A DNA stretch of 64,000 bases from Giesbergeria sp. (GTDB lineage: Bacteria; Pseudomonadota; Gammaproteobacteria; Burkholderiales; Burkholderiaceae_C): NCBI GenBank assembly GCA_017985015.1, contig JAGNYI010000002.1, positions 1 through 64,000 of the forward strand. Reading direction: 5' to 3'. Below, one piece after another: positions 1 to 8,515 of the stretch. The translations under genes and the position numbers were made by a program. Below the pieces are notes generated by a model. That model did no database searches. It worked only from the letters and a program-made list of their open reading frames with translations, and had not been told where the DNA came from. Within the stretch, counting starts at the first letter, position 1, and each line of letters begins with the position of its first letter.

Positions 1-1039
1 TGACCACGTCTTGCAGGCCGTAGGCCATCCAGGCGTCGGCGGGCAAGCCGTCGCGGCCGGCGCGGCCGGTTTCCTGGTAATAGCCCTCGATGTTCTTGGG
101 CATGTCCACGTGCGCCACAAAGCGCACATCGGGCTTGTCGATGCCCATGCCAAAGGCAATGGTGGCCACCATGACGATGCCTTCCTCGCGCAGAAAGCGG
201 TCCTGGTGCTTTTTGCGCACCGCGCCGTCCAGCCCGGCGTGGTAGGGCAGGGCGTTGATGCCCGCGCTTGCCAGCGTGGCGGCCAGCTCGTCCACGCGTT
301 TGCGCGACTGGCAATACACCACACCCGCTTCGCCTGCGTGCTCGCGCTCGATAAAGCGCAGCAGCTGCGTCGTCACATCCTTCTTTTCCTCGATGCGGTA
401 GCGGATGTTGGGGCGATCAAAGCTGCTGATGAAAAGGCGCGCCTCTTGCAACTGCAGCCGTTCCACGATGTCTTCGCGCGTCAGCGCGTCGGCCGTGGCG
501 GTGAGCGCAATGCGTGGCACGCCGGGATAGCGCTCGTGCAGCACGGTGAGCGCGCGGTATTCAGGCCGGAAGTCGTGGCCCCACTGGCTGACGCAGTGGG
601 CTTCGTCGATGGCGAACAGGCTTAGCTTGCCCTGCGCGTACAGGTCGTCGAGCAGGCCCAAAAAACGCGGCGTGTTGAGCCGCTCGGGTGCGGCGTAGAG
701 CAAGGTGATGGCGCCGGTCTGCAGGCGCAGCTCGACGTCTTGCGCCTCGTCGTAGCTCAGGCTGGAGTTGAGAAAGGCGGCATCGACCCCCGCCTCGTGC
801 AGCGCGCCGACCTGGTCGTGCATCAGCGCAATCAGCGGCGAGACGACGATGGCCACGCCGCGCCCCTGCTGCTGGCGCACGATGGCCGGCACCTGGTAGC
901 ACAGACTTTTGCCGCCGCCCGTGGGCATGAGCACCAGCGCGTCGCCACCACCGATCACATGGAGGGCGATGGCTTCCTGCGGGCCACGAAAGGCTTCGTA
1001 GCCAAAGACTTCTTTCAGGACGGAATGCGCGGCAGACAA
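1..1039 (-). CDS. recQ: ATP-dependent DNA helicase RecQ (3' end beyond the window)
   Basis: Superfamily 2 helicase that unwinds DNA 3'-5' in recombination and repair. The reverse strand reads through a Walker A motif ([12 protein letters not shown]), the Q-motif region before it, the DEAH-type box ([15 protein letters not shown]), the motif IV region ([11 protein letters not shown]), motif V ([20 protein letters not shown]) and motif VI ([12 protein letters not shown]), all in RecQ order. The C-terminal zinc-binding, RQC and HRDC parts lie beyond position 1. No ATG lies between the upstream in-frame stop and the conserved start; a TTG at 1037-1039 is the best start. A dispersed intergenic repeat (1057-1101) sits directly upstream, in the presumed promoter. 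Confidence 0.93.
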   Translation of the reverse strand, partial: MSAAHSVLKEVFGYEAFRGPQEAIALHVIGGGDALVLMPTGGGKSLCYQVPAIVRQQQGRGVAIVVSPLIALMHDQVGALHEAGVDAAFLNSSLSYDEAQDVELRLQTGAITLLYAAPERLNTPRFLGLLDDLYAQGKLSLFAIDEAHCVSQWGHDFRPEYRALTVLHERYPGVPRIALTATADALTREDIVERLQLQEARLFISSFDRPNIRYRIEEKKDVTTQLLRFIEREHAGEAGVVYCQSRKRVDELAATLASAGINALPYHAGLDGAVRKKHQDRFLREEGIVMVATIAFGMGIDKPDVRFVAHVDMPKNIEGYYQETGRAGRDGLPADAWMAYGLQDVV

Positions 1040-1056
1040 AGGATTTGCTCTTTGAT

Positions 1057-1101
1057 TGATAGCTTCAAATGCTTATGGGATAAGCGCTAGAGGCCGATTT
1101 G
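1057..1101 (-). repeat. Dispersed TAGCGCTTAT repeat, copy 1
   Basis: Read on the - strand: a GGCCTCTAGCGCTTAT arm, short spacer, TAAGC, then GAAGCTATCAAT. It is one of eight related copies in this window, all intergenic. It lies directly upstream of recQ. Confidence 0.75.
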
Positions 1102-1288
1102 ACATAAAAAATGCGGTGTGAGCGCCCAGGGCCAGCGCAAAGCGGCGCCCCCGATTATCGGCAGGCGGCGACCACCATCGTTCCTCGATACAAAGCGAAA
1201 TAAACCGAAACCGCCCCGAGATGACCTGCGGGCGGCCGCCGCGCACCATAGGGTCTCGTTTTACTACCGCATTGAAGAGGACATCGCC

Positions 1289-1762
1289 ATGAAACCCTGG
1301 ATCAGAAGAACCCTGTTCGGCATGCTCGGCGCATCGCTGCTGGTGGGCAGCCTGTCGGCCTGCTCCAGCGGCCACGGCTGGCGCCACGGTCAGATGGACG
1401 AGCAAAACATCACCGAAATGCGCGGCAAGATGCTGGAGCGCGTGGGCAGCAAGCTGGCGCTCGACGCTGCGCAAAAGCAAAAACTGGCACAGCTGGCGGA
1501 CACCCTGCAGGCCCAGCGCAAGGCTTTCATGGGCGACGCCGCTCAGCCGCGTGAGGCATTTCAAGCCCTGGTGGCAGGCGCCACGTTTGACCGCACCGCA
1601 GCGCAAACGCTGGTGGATGCCAAAGTGCGCGCCGTGCAGGCCGGCAGCCCCGAGGTGATTGCCGCCATGGGCGACTTCTATGACAGCTTGAAGCCCGAAC
1701 AGCAAGCGCAGGTGCGCGAGATGATGAACCAGCGCCGCGGCTGGATGCGCCACCGGGGCTGA
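1289..1762 (+). CDS. Spy/CpxP-like periplasmic lipoprotein
   Basis: 157-residue envelope protein. The N-terminus has a basic start, a hydrophobic stretch and a lipobox-like LSAC at about residues 22-25, so it is probably lipid-anchored. The rest is helical and charged, with the spacing of Spy/CpxP/heavy-metal-resistance proteins: a first helix with an EQNITEMRGKML-like segment, a central FQALVAGATFDRTAAQ segment, and a final LKPEQQAQVREMM helix resembling the LTPEQQ repeats of the family. The ATG at 1289 is chosen because the signal sequence begins there. It sits upstream of a two-component pair, as cpxP and spy-type genes often do, so it may be a target or accessory of that system. A chaperone or stress-sensing role is inferred. 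Confidence 0.75.
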   Translation: MKPWIRRTLFGMLGASLLVGSLSACSSGHGWRHGQMDEQNITEMRGKMLERVGSKLALDAAQKQKLAQLADTLQAQRKAFMGDAAQPREAFQALVAGATFDRTAAQTLVDAKVRAVQAGSPEVIAAMGDFYDSLKPEQQAQVREMMNQRRGWMRHRG

Positions 1763-1771
1763 GGCCACGCC

Positions 1772-2059
1772 ATGCCTGGCCACCACACCAGTCTGCAGCG
1801 CCTGACGCAGGGCCTGCGCGAAGTCGGCCCCGCTTTGTTCCACGGGGTGCCGCAGCCGCACGAGGAGCTGCTGGCCCTCGTCTGGGGCCCGCGCTTTGAC
1901 CGCCAGCATGCGCTGGGGCTGGCGGCGCACCAGCCCGAGCAGGCGGCGCGCACGCTGCCAGCGCTGCTGTCCGCGGCGGACTGCTTTGACACGCTGGCGG
2001 CGGACGGGCAGCGGCGCCTGCGCAGCCTCATTCAGCGCCACCACCGGCTTTACGCTTGA
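1772..2059 (+). CDS. Conserved-looking small protein, unknown function
   Basis: 95-residue soluble protein starting 9 bp after the Spy-like gene and ending 45 bp before the response regulator, so it fits within one transcription unit. No signal peptide or membrane segment is visible. It is rich in Leu, Ala, Arg and His and probably helical. I do not recognise the family. Tight spacing and coding-type composition support a real gene, but overlapping frames are also open here. Confidence 0.5.
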   Translation: MPGHHTSLQRLTQGLREVGPALFHGVPQPHEELLALVWGPRFDRQHALGLAAHQPEQAARTLPALLSAADCFDTLAADGQRRLRSLIQRHHRLYA

Positions 2060-2104
2060 TCTGGGAATGGCATGGTTCAAGCTACAAGCGAGAATTCCCA
2101 CACC

Positions 2105-2809
2105 ATGCACCGCATCCTGCTCATCGACGACGACGAACAGCTCGGCCCGCCGCTGGCCACCTACTTCCAGCGCTACGAGCTGGAACTGGTGCAGGCGCTG
2201 CGCCCCAGCCAGGGCTTGGCGTTGCTGGAAGGTCCGGGTCAAGGCGGCTTTGATGCCGCCATCCTCGACGTGATGCTGCCCGAGATGGACGGCTTCGAGC
2301 TGTGCCGCAGCATTCGGCGCACCAGCGACATCCCCCTCATCATGCTCACCGCGCGCGGCGAGGTGATGGACCGCGTGGTGGGCCTGGAACTCGGCGCCGA
2401 CGACTATTTGCCCAAGCCCTTTGAGCCGCGCGAACTCGTCGCCCGCCTGCAGACTGTGCTGCGCCGGATGAAGACCGCCGCGCCGGGGGACGCGAAATCT
2501 GCGCCCGGCGTGTTGGAGTTCGACGGCCTGCGCATCGACCCCGCGCGCCGCAGCGTGCAATGCCTGGGCCACGAGGTGGAGCTGACCGGCACCGAATTCG
2601 ACCTGCTGCACCTGCTGGCGAGAGAAGCCGGGCGGGTGCTGAGCCGCGACGACATCCTGAACCAGCTGCGTGGCCACGAGGCCGAGCTCTACACCCGAGC
2701 GGTAGACATCATCGTCAGCCGCCTGCGCAAAAAACTCGAACCGCTGGACGCCATCAAAACGCTGCGCAACGCCGGCTACACGCTGGCCCTGCGCCGGGTA
2801 TTCATATGA
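2105..2809 (+). CDS. OmpR/CpxR-type response regulator
   Basis: 234-residue DNA-binding response regulator. Receiver domain at residues 1-115: acidic pair at D8-D10, phospho-acceptor D55 in ILDVMLPEMDG, T82 in LTAR and K104 in LPKPFEP. Winged-helix domain at residues about 130-230, with the usual ELTGTEFDLLHLL helix and the VDIIVSRLRKKL recognition helix. The ATG at 2105 begins the conserved MHRILLIDDD; an upstream ATG at 2072 would add 11 unconserved residues. The stop overlaps the kinase start by 4 bp, so the two are translationally coupled. The Spy-like gene upstream suggests an envelope-stress (CpxRA/RstAB-like) system; the actual signal is unknown. Confidence 0.9.
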   Translation: MHRILLIDDDEQLGPPLATYFQRYELELVQALRPSQGLALLEGPGQGGFDAAILDVMLPEMDGFELCRSIRRTSDIPLIMLTARGEVMDRVVGLELGADDYLPKPFEPRELVARLQTVLRRMKTAAPGDAKSAPGVLEFDGLRIDPARRSVQCLGHEVELTGTEFDLLHLLAREAGRVLSRDDILNQLRGHEAELYTRAVDIIVSRLRKKLEPLDAIKTLRNAGYTLALRRVFI

Positions 2810-4251
2810 GGCGCAAGTCCAGGGGCCGGCATGCGGCGCAGGCACCCTGGCACCGCCGCGCGCGCCAGGCCGTGCGCCGCTCGCTGCGCGTGCGCCTGGT
2901 GCTGGTGTTTGTGCTGCTGGCGCTGGCCATGGCCGTCACCTTCATTGCAGGCGTACAGAAAGCCGTGGCCGTGGGTTGGCGCGAGGCGGCCCGCCCGCTG
3001 CTGATCGATTACGTGGACCACCTGGCGCAGGAAATAGGCAGCCCGCCCAGCATGGAGCGTGCCCAGGCCATCACCGCGCGGCTGCCGATTTCGCTGCGCG
3101 TCTCTGGTCCCACGGTGAACTGGAATTCGCAGCCGGACGCACCCCGCCCCGGCTGGACGCGCGACCCGGCATGGCGCCACAGCCAGAGCCAGGATGACGG
3201 AGAAAACCTGCTGGTGCGCACCACGGCCGACGGCCACCGACTGGAATTTGGCCTCTCGGTGCAGGCCTGGCAGCACCGCCCGCGCATTGCGTGGATCACG
3301 CTGGGCGCCCTGCTGCTGCTTACCGCACTGGCCTACCTGTATGTGCGCCGCTTGCTGCGCCCGCTCGACGAGATCCGTGCCGGCGCCGAACGTTTTGGCG
3401 CGGGAGCGTTCGACGATCCCATTCCCGTGCGCTGCGCGAACAAGCCCGATGAGCTGGGGCAGCTCGCCGCCACGATCAACACCATGGGCAGCGACATCCA
3501 CCAGATGTTAGAGGCCAAGCGCGCCCTGCTGCTCGCCATGAGCCACGAACTGCGCAGCCCGCTGACCCGCGCTCGCCTGAATGCCGAACTGCTGCCCGAG
3601 ACCCCCACCGTGGACCCGCAGCGCCAGGCGCTGCTGCGCGACCTGGGTGAAATGGCGCGATTGATTGCCGACCTGCTGGAAAGCGAGCGCCTGGCGGGCA
3701 GCCACGCGGCCCTGCACCGCGAGCCCGTGGACCTGGCAGCGCTCGCGCGCGAAGTGGTGGCCGAACTCGGCAACCGCCACGCCAGCGCCGCCGCCATTGC
3801 CATCCACGCGCCGCCGGGCCTGCCCGCGCTGGCGCTTGACCGCGCACGCATGCGATTGCTGTTGCGCAACCTCCTGGACAACGCCCTGCGCCACAACCAC
3901 CACTTCGGCCACAACCCCGCAGATGGCGCCACAGCGCCGCCCGAACTGCGCCTGCAACTGCACGGCGACGAACTGGAGATCGAAGTGCGGGACCACGGCC
4001 CCGGCGTACCGCCAGAGCACCTGGCGCAGCTGGCGCAGGCCTTCTACCGCCCTGACAGTGCCCGCCAGCGCACCACCGGCGGCGTGGGCCTGGGCCTGTA
4101 CCTGTGCCGCCTGGTGGCGCAGGCGCACGGCGGGCGGCTGGAGCTGCGCAATGCCGAGCCGGGACTGGCGGTGCGGGTGGTTTTGCCAGTGCAGGCGGCA
4201 CGGCCCGCAACTGCTGCGAAAGCCCAGGGGTCGCAAGACGATAGCGATTGA
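2806..4251 (+). CDS. Sensor histidine kinase, partner of the OmpR-type regulator
   Basis: 481-residue inner-membrane kinase. A basic N-terminus is followed by TM1 (about 30-48), a periplasmic sensor region of about 110 residues, TM2 (about 162-180) and a HAMP segment (about 181-235). The H-box is LLLAMSHELRSPLTRARL with H247 as phospho-acceptor. The N-box is LLRNLLDNALRHN, G1 is DHGPGVPP and G2 is GGVGLGLYLC. It starts as ATGA overlapping the regulator stop. The kinase core places it in the CpxA/RstB/EnvZ group, but the periplasmic domain gives no clue to its ligand. Confidence 0.9.
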   Translation: MRRKSRGRHAAQAPWHRRARQAVRRSLRVRLVLVFVLLALAMAVTFIAGVQKAVAVGWREAARPLLIDYVDHLAQEIGSPPSMERAQAITARLPISLRVSGPTVNWNSQPDAPRPGWTRDPAWRHSQSQDDGENLLVRTTADGHRLEFGLSVQAWQHRPRIAWITLGALLLLTALAYLYVRRLLRPLDEIRAGAERFGAGAFDDPIPVRCANKPDELGQLAATINTMGSDIHQMLEAKRALLLAMSHELRSPLTRARLNAELLPETPTVDPQRQALLRDLGEMARLIADLLESERLAGSHAALHREPVDLAALAREVVAELGNRHASAAAIAIHAPPGLPALALDRARMRLLLRNLLDNALRHNHHFGHNPADGATAPPELRLQLHGDELEIEVRDHGPGVPPEHLAQLAQAFYRPDSARQRTTGGVGLGLYLCRLVAQAHGGRLELRNAEPGLAVRVVLPVQAARPATAAKAQGSQDDSD

Positions 4252-4322
4252 TTCACTATTTTCAGTGGCCTTGACTCGCCTCCGCCACAGGGGAACAGAA
4301 TTGCAAGAACCGCGAGGCCTCC

Positions 4323-4814
4323 ATGAACACCCGGCGACTGAAAAAGGAACGCGAGAGTGCTCAAAAACCGGTGCGGCCTCACGCCGCTTTGCCCGCCTTG
4401 CCATGGTGGCGCTGGCTGCTGTATCTGGGCAGCGGGCTGGCCATCTTCAGCGCCATCTACGTGAAAATCGGGGGCACGGTCCCCATGCATTTCATGCATG
4501 TGGCGGCCTGGCATGAGGCAGATGCCCTTGGCAATCTGGGCATTGCCGGGGTCTTCAGCGGGTTGATCGTTGCTTTGCTCAAGCTGTTCCTCGACCCCGT
4601 GTTTCTGGGCGTTGTGGAGCGCAAATCCGCACTGCGCATCGCCGAGGATCTGGCAATCTCCGTCGCACAAACGGCGGCCGGCGTAGCCGCAGACGGGCTG
4701 CTGAACGCTGCGGCCAGTGCAGCGTCGTCCGGCGGCGATTCCGCTTCCTCTGGCGGTGTCACCAGTGGCGGTGGCGGAGACTTCGGCGGCGGTGGCGCGT
4801 CGGGCAGGTTCTGA
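4323..4814 (+). CDS. Membrane protein with Gly/Ser-rich tail, unknown
   Basis: 163-residue protein: basic N-terminus, one clear membrane segment around residues 29-46 (LLYLGSGLAIFSAIYV), a second hydrophobic stretch around 72-95 (NLGIAGVFSGLIVALLKLFL), and a C-terminal tail after residue 130 made almost only of Gly, Ser and Ala, ending GGGGASGRF. Similar Gly-rich tails close TPM/YgcG-type membrane proteins, but the TPM domain is not present. It stands alone between the kinase and the hut locus. No function can be assigned. Confidence 0.6.
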   Translation: MNTRRLKKERESAQKPVRPHAALPALPWWRWLLYLGSGLAIFSAIYVKIGGTVPMHFMHVAAWHEADALGNLGIAGVFSGLIVALLKLFLDPVFLGVVERKSALRIAEDLAISVAQTAAGVAADGLLNAAASAASSGGDSASSGGVTSGGGGDFGGGGASGRF

Positions 4815-4860
4815 TGCCGTTGAGCCGTTGATGACAGGCCAGTTTGTCCAGTTCAGCAGA

Positions 4861-4877
4861 GTGCGCGCATCGCGCAC
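4861..4877 (+). terminator. GC hairpin, possible terminator upstream of the hut promoter
   Basis: Perfect inverted repeat GTGCGCG-CAT-CGCGCAC. No T-run follows, so it is at best a weak or Rho-assisted terminator for the preceding gene. It insulates the hut promoter region. Confidence 0.35.
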
Positions 4878-4912
4878 CTGACGCATAGGCGTTGTCAGAA
4901 ATCAGGGTTTAT

Positions 4913-4926
4913 CCTGTATATACAGG
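4913..4926 (+). promoter_or_regulatory. Candidate HutC operator 1 (CCTGTATATACAGG)
   Basis: Perfect 14 bp palindrome 95 bp before the transporter start. A TTGTCA (4892-4897) sits 17-21 bp upstream, so the palindrome covers the likely -10 region and a bound repressor would block RNA polymerase. The TGTA-N2-TACA form is what GntR/HutC-family regulators recognise, and a HutC gene lies 2.7 kb downstream. A related site precedes hutH. Assignment to HutC is inference. Confidence 0.65.
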
Positions 4927-5021
4927 TATGGATGAGGCGCCGCACAATGCAGTGGCGCGGGACGCCTTCAGTGGTCGCCGCCAGCCCCACCCAGACGCTT
5001 CACACTGAAAAGGAGTCCCTT

Positions 5022-5984
5022 ATGGTCCCGTCATTTGTCAAGAACGCCGCTCTGCTCGCAGTCGGCACCGCCATCGCCGCCATGGCCGTTCCGGCCGGCG
5101 CCCAGACCAAGATCACGCTGGGCATGTCCGGCTGGACTGGCTTTGCGCCGCTGACGCTGGCCGACAAGGCCGGCATCTTCAAGAAGAACGGGCTGGACGT
5201 AGACCTGCGCATGATTCCGCAGAAAGACCGTCACCTGGCGCTCGCATCCGAAGCCATCCAGTGCGCCGCCACCACGGTGGAAACGCACGTGGCCTGGAAC
5301 GCCAATGGCGTGCCCATCGTGCAGATTTTCCAGATGGACAAATCCTACGGCGCCGATGGCCTGGCCGTGCGCAACGACGTCAAAACGTTTGCTGAGCTCA
5401 AGGGCAAGACGATTGGCGTCTCGGCGCCTGGCACCGCGCCGTACTTTGGCCTGGCATGGATGCTCAACAAGAACGGCATGACCCTCAAGGACGTGAAGCT
5501 GGTATCGCTGGAGCCGCAACCCGCCGCCCAGGCATTCATTTCGGGCCAGAACGATGGTGCCATGACGTATGAGCCCTATCTTTCCACCGTTCGCGCCAAC
5601 CCGCAGGCCGGCAAGATTTTGGCCACCACGCTCGACTACCCCATGGTGATGGACACCGTGGGCTGTGCGCCCACCTGGCTCAAGGCCAATCCGCAGGCCG
5701 CCCAGACACTGACCAATTCGTACTTCGAGGCGGTGGAAATGATCAAGACCGACCCGGCCAAGTCGTATGAAATCATGGGCGGCGCCGTCAAGCAAAGCGG
5801 GGAGCAGTTTGCCAAGTCGGCGGCGTTTCTGCGCTGGCAAGACAAGGCGGCCAACCAGAAGTTCTTCGCTGGGGATCTCGTGCAGTTCATGAAGGACGCT
5901 ACGCCGATCCTCCTGGAGGCGGGTGTGATTCGCAAGGCGCCGGCGGACCTCAACACCACCTTCGACGCGAGTTTCATCAAGTAA
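5022..5984 (+). CDS. NitT/TauT-type ABC transporter substrate-binding protein (hut-linked)
   Basis: 320-residue periplasmic binding protein. Signal peptide at residues 1-25, with an Ala-rich core ending AGAQ. The mature part begins KITLGMSGWTGFAPLTLADKAG, the usual opening of SsuA/TauA/ThiY-like proteins, and contains the conserved LKGKTIGVSAPGTAP segment. AAGGAG at 5009-5014 sits well for the ATG at 5022. It is the first gene behind the palindromic operator and is followed by its permease and ATPase, then hutC, so the ligand is probably histidine, urocanate or a related imidazole. The ligand itself cannot be read from the sequence. Confidence 0.85.
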   Translation: MVPSFVKNAALLAVGTAIAAMAVPAGAQTKITLGMSGWTGFAPLTLADKAGIFKKNGLDVDLRMIPQKDRHLALASEAIQCAATTVETHVAWNANGVPIVQIFQMDKSYGADGLAVRNDVKTFAELKGKTIGVSAPGTAPYFGLAWMLNKNGMTLKDVKLVSLEPQPAAQAFISGQNDGAMTYEPYLSTVRANPQAGKILATTLDYPMVMDTVGCAPTWLKANPQAAQTLTNSYFEAVEMIKTDPAKSYEIMGGAVKQSGEQFAKSAAFLRWQDKAANQKFFAGDLVQFMKDATPILLEAGVIRKAPADLNTTFDASFIK

Positions 5985-6001
5985 GCCGGAGCCCGCCCAC
6001 C

Positions 6002-6847
6002 ATGCAAACCAACTCTGTTCCCACACCCGTGCTCGGCATGGCGGCACTGCCGGTCGCCCGGCGCAGGCGCCAGCTCAAACCGCTGGAGCCCATCAGCCCG
6101 CGCCTGCAAACCATGCTCGGCATTGGCTTTTTTGTGCTGTTCGTGCTGGTGTGGGCAGGGTTTACGCTGGGCGGCTATGTCTCGCCCACCTTCCTGGCCA
6201 GTCCGGTCACCATGGTGCAGGAAGGCTGGCTGCTGTTCACCGAGTACAACTTCCTGCACGACATCGGCATGACGGTGTGGCGCGTGATGGGAGGCTTTGT
6301 GCTGGCGACAGCCATTGCCGTTCCGCTGGGCATTGCCATGGGCGCCTACAAGCCGATAGAGGCTTTCTTCGAGCCCTTCGTTTCGTTCTGTCGCTACCTG
6401 CCAGCGTCGGCCTTTATCCCGCTGCTGATCCTGTGGGCCGGTATTGGCGAGACGCAAAAACTCCTGGTGATCTTTATCGGTTCGGTGTTCCAGATCGTGC
6501 TGATGGTCGCTGTGACTGTGGGCGGCGCCCGGCGCGATCTTGTCGAGGCCGCGTACACCCTGGGGGCCGATGGCCGCGGCATCGTGCGCCGAGTACTCAT
6601 CCCCGGTGCCGCGCCTGGCATTGCCGAAACGCTGCGCCTGGTGCTGGGCTGGGCCTGGACCTACGTCATCGTGGCCGAACTGATTGGCTCGGCCTCAGGT
6701 ATCGGCCACATGATCATGGACAGCCAGGCGCTGCTCAATACCGGGCAGATCATTTTCGGCATCATCGTCATCGGCATCATCGGCCTGATTTCGGACCTGG
6801 CGTTCAAAACCTTTAACCGCCGCATGTTTGCCTGGAGCAGCCTGTAA
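6002..6847 (+). CDS. ABC transporter permease, NitT/TauT family (hut-linked)
   Basis: 281-residue inner-membrane permease of the binding-protein-dependent type. About six membrane segments start at residue 36. The EAA loop appears as VEAAYTLGADGRGIVRRVLIPGAAPGI, where the ATPase docks. It lies 17 bp after the binding protein, and its stop shares bases with the ATPase start (TAATG), so the three genes form one operon. An arginine-rich 35-residue cytoplasmic leader precedes TM1. Confidence 0.9.
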   Translation: MQTNSVPTPVLGMAALPVARRRRQLKPLEPISPRLQTMLGIGFFVLFVLVWAGFTLGGYVSPTFLASPVTMVQEGWLLFTEYNFLHDIGMTVWRVMGGFVLATAIAVPLGIAMGAYKPIEAFFEPFVSFCRYLPASAFIPLLILWAGIGETQKLLVIFIGSVFQIVLMVAVTVGGARRDLVEAAYTLGADGRGIVRRVLIPGAAPGIAETLRLVLGWAWTYVIVAELIGSASGIGHMIMDSQALLNTGQIIFGIIVIGIIGLISDLAFKTFNRRMFAWSSL

Positions 6848-7635
6848 TGAACGCCTTGAACAAGCTTTCCATTCGCGGTGTGTCGCGCACCTTCACCTCG
6901 GCACGTGGGCAGGCCACGCAGGCGCTGCTGCCCGTGGATTTCGAGGTGCGCGAGAACGATTTCGTCACCATTCTGGGCCCCTCGGGCTGCGGAAAATCGA
7001 CGCTGCTGCGCATCGTGGCGGGGCTGGATTTTCCGACCGCCGGGCAGGTGGTGCTGGACGGCCAGCCGGTGGAGGGCCCGGGCGCCGACCGCGGCATGGT
7101 GTTCCAGAGCTACACGCTGTTTCCCTGGCTGACCATCGAGCAGAACATCCGCTTTGGCTTGCGTGAGCGAGGAATGGGCGCCGCAGAGCAAAAAGACCGC
7201 AGCGACTACTTCATCAGCAAGGTCGGCCTGCGCGGGTTCGAGCAGCATTTTCCCAAGCAGCTCTCGGGCGGCATGCAGCAGCGCACGGCCATCGCCCGCG
7301 CGCTGGCCAACGACCCCAAAATTTTGTTGATGGACGAGCCCTTTGGCGCGCTCGACAACCAGACCCGCGTGCTCATGCAGGAGCTGCTGCTGGGCATCTG
7401 GGAAGCCGAGCGCAAGACGGTGATGTTTGTCACGCACGACATCGACGAAGCCATTTTCATGGCCAACCGTGTGGCCGTGTTCAGTGCCCGGCCCGGCCGC
7501 ATCAAGACCGAACTGGCGGTCGACCTGCCACACCCGCGCCACTACCGCGTCAAGACCAGCCCCGAATTCATGGACCTCAAAGCCCGTTTGACGGAAGAGA
7601 TCCGCGCCGAATCGCTGGCTGCCGATCTGCATTGA
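6847..7635 (+). CDS. ABC transporter ATP-binding protein, NitT/TauT family (hut-linked)
   Basis: 262-residue ATPase. Walker A is GPSGCGKST, the Q-loop is MVFQSYTLFPW, the signature is LSGGMQQRTAIARAL, Walker B is ILLMDEPFGALD and the H-loop is MFVTHDIDEA. All catalytic elements are intact and typical of SsuB/TauB. The start overlaps the permease stop by one base. The next gene, hutC, begins 22 bp downstream and may share the transcript, which would place the regulator under its own control. Confidence 0.92.
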   Translation: MNALNKLSIRGVSRTFTSARGQATQALLPVDFEVRENDFVTILGPSGCGKSTLLRIVAGLDFPTAGQVVLDGQPVEGPGADRGMVFQSYTLFPWLTIEQNIRFGLRERGMGAAEQKDRSDYFISKVGLRGFEQHFPKQLSGGMQQRTAIARALANDPKILLMDEPFGALDNQTRVLMQELLLGIWEAERKTVMFVTHDIDEAIFMANRVAVFSARPGRIKTELAVDLPHPRHYRVKTSPEFMDLKARLTEEIRAESLAADLH

Positions 7636-7657
7636 ACTGCTTTCACCGTTGCCAGCC

Positions 7658-8449
7658 ATGATCCACCCCACTGTCCGCCGTCCCGCCCACGCACCGCATG
7701 CGGCCCACAGCGCGCCTGCGTCCGCGCAGGCCATGGCCCTGTACCAGCAGGTCAAGGACTACATTGCCCGGCGGATCCAGGAAGGGGTCTGGCGCGCCGG
7801 AGACCGGCTGCCGTCCGAGAACGACCTGGTCACCCAGTTCGGCGTCTCCCGCATGACTGTGAACCGCGCCCTGCGCGAACTGGTCGAGCAGGGCCGCATC
7901 GTGCGTGTGGCCGGGGTGGGCAGCTTTGTGGCCGAAGACAAGCCGCAGTCCACCCTGCTGCAGATTGCCAACCTGGCAACCGAGATCCGCCAGCGCGGCC
8001 ACGACTACCGCTGCGACGTGCTTTCGGTGGAGCGCATCTCCGCCAACCTGGAGGTGGCTGCAGCGCTCGATCTGCGCACGGGCGAGTCGGTTTTCCATTC
8101 GCTTTGCATCCACCGCGAGAACGGCCTGCCGGTGCAGCTCGAAGACCGCCACGTCAATCCCAGCCAGGTGCCGCAATTCACCCAGCAGGATTTCTCGCAG
8201 CAGCAGCCCTCTGAATACCTGGTGCGCAATGTTCCTTTCGACCAGATCGAGCATGTGGTCGATGCCGTCCTGCCCACGCCCGAGCAGGCCGCGCTGCTGG
8301 AGATGAATGTGGGCGAGCCCTGCCTGCTGCTCACGCGGCGCACCTGGTCGCGCGGCGTGCCCATCACGGTGGTGCGCTGTCTGCACCCGGCCTCGCGTTA
8401 CCGGCTGGGCAGCCGGTTCCGGGCCGACGGCAACCCCGTCCAGGGCTGA
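7658..8449 (+). CDS. hutC: GntR-family histidine utilization repressor HutC
   Basis: About 263 residues. A winged-helix GntR DNA-binding domain at residues 28-95 contains the family signature GDRLPSENDLVTQFGVSRMTVNRALREL. The C-terminal UTRA domain (about 105-245) is the effector-binding fold that in HutC proteins binds urocanate. The ATG at 7658 is preferred; a TTG at 7649 would add three residues. The first 25 residues are Ala/His/Pro-rich and probably disordered. It lies between the first transporter and hutH, and each of those is preceded by a TGTA-type palindrome. Confidence 0.93.
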   Translation: MIHPTVRRPAHAPHAAHSAPASAQAMALYQQVKDYIARRIQEGVWRAGDRLPSENDLVTQFGVSRMTVNRALRELVEQGRIVRVAGVGSFVAEDKPQSTLLQIANLATEIRQRGHDYRCDVLSVERISANLEVAAALDLRTGESVFHSLCIHRENGLPVQLEDRHVNPSQVPQFTQQDFSQQQPSEYLVRNVPFDQIEHVVDAVLPTPEQAALLEMNVGEPCLLLTRRTWSRGVPITVVRCLHPASRYRLGSRFRADGNPVQG

Positions 8450-8493
8450 CGCCTTCTCACCAACGTCTTTGCCTTGAATTGCGCTCACGGTTA

Positions 8494-8507
8494 CTTGTCT
8501 ATACAGG
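8494..8507 (+). promoter_or_regulatory. Candidate HutC operator 2 (CTTGTCTATACAGG)
   Basis: Imperfect palindrome related to the one at 4913-4926, with the same right half TATACAGG. Its last base lies 8 bp before the hutH ATG. TATACA inside it could also serve as a -10 element, in which case the hutH transcript would have a leader of only a few bases. HutC binding is inferred. Confidence 0.6.
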
Positions 8508-8515
8508 ATCATTCC

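Noticed and set aside
1073..2845. 590-codon - strand frame opposite the Spy-like and regulator genes
   Set aside because: Shadow frame; the + strand carries recognisable domains throughout.
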